From: Nitrospirota bacterium
GTDB taxonomy: Bacteria > Nitrospirota > JACRHJ01
Direction: 5' to 3'
Assembly: GCA_021815285.1 (NCBI GenBank)
Contig: JAKAHE010000034.1
Coordinates: 1 to 13,605 of the forward strand
DNA length: 13,605 nucleotides
Shown: positions 13,605-13,605 of the stretch, in pieces
How the letters are laid out: every line of letters begins with the position of its first letter
Position numbering within the stretch: position 1 is the stretch's first letter
The notes under the pieces: model-generated
Told to the model about the DNA's origin: nothing
The model's input: the letters and a program-made list of their open reading frames with translations, nothing else
Databases searched by the model: none
Made by a program: the position numbers and the translations under genes

Positions 13605-13605
13605 G

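Noticed and set aside
1..13605. tRNA, rRNA, riboswitch, CRISPR, integrase, toxin-antitoxin or defence genes
   Set aside because: Looked for on both strands. The window is almost wholly accounted for by recognised genes and short gaps, and none of these was seen.

Overview
The window reads as chromosomal DNA of a Gram-negative (diderm) bacterium. It encodes an LPS-transport outer-membrane protein (LptD), a PagL-like outer-membrane enzyme with a signal peptide, and SecA with a C-terminal zinc tail. The mix of housekeeping genes, a long-form RmlA, an H-NOX-like sensor fragment and short palindromic intergenic repeats would fit an uncultivated delta-proteobacterial or Nitrospirota-type lineage. 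That placement is a guess from gene content, not from a marker phylogeny. Base composition and codon choice look even throughout, and I see no transposase, phage gene, tRNA, rRNA or CRISPR array.

Layout. Left edge: the C-terminal end of a plus-strand H-NOX/heme-NO-binding-like protein (1-405), converging on and overlapping a minus-strand PagL-like lipid A deacylase (365-967). A 116-base gap (968-1083) is filled with C/T-rich and G/A-rich palindromic repeats. From 1084 to 12114 ten minus-strand genes are packed head to tail. In transcription order they are a nitrilase-superfamily hydrolase, accD, folC, lptD, rmlA, an rmlC-like cupin, rmlB, rmlD, ugd and a UDP-glucuronate decarboxylase (uxs). 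Four junctions are 4-base start/stop overlaps and the rest are 0-15 bases. The one exception is rmlA/rmlC, where a 56-base palindromic element seems to have been inserted. A sigma70-type promoter with consensus hexamers lies between secA and the nitrilase gene. The right edge is the C-terminal 470 codons of secA.

Function. RmlA, RmlC-like, RmlB and RmlD together would make dTDP-L-rhamnose from glucose-1-phosphate. Ugd and Uxs would make UDP-glucuronate and UDP-xylose. These activated sugars feed LPS or exopolysaccharide synthesis. They share a transcript with the protein that inserts LPS into the outer membrane (LptD), with the carboxyltransferase beta subunit of fatty-acid synthesis (AccD), and with folate polyglutamylation (FolC). 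The PagL-like enzyme next door would trim lipid A. The common theme is the cell envelope.

Points most worth a second look: (1) RmlB has Phe in place of the catalytic Tyr of YxxxK; (2) the nitrilase has Gln in place of the catalytic Glu; (3) a MITE/REP-like element with a 4-base flanking direct repeat splits rmlA from rmlC; (4) the H-NOX-like protein keeps the proximal His but not an intact YxSxR motif. I did not find a clearly new multi-gene system here.
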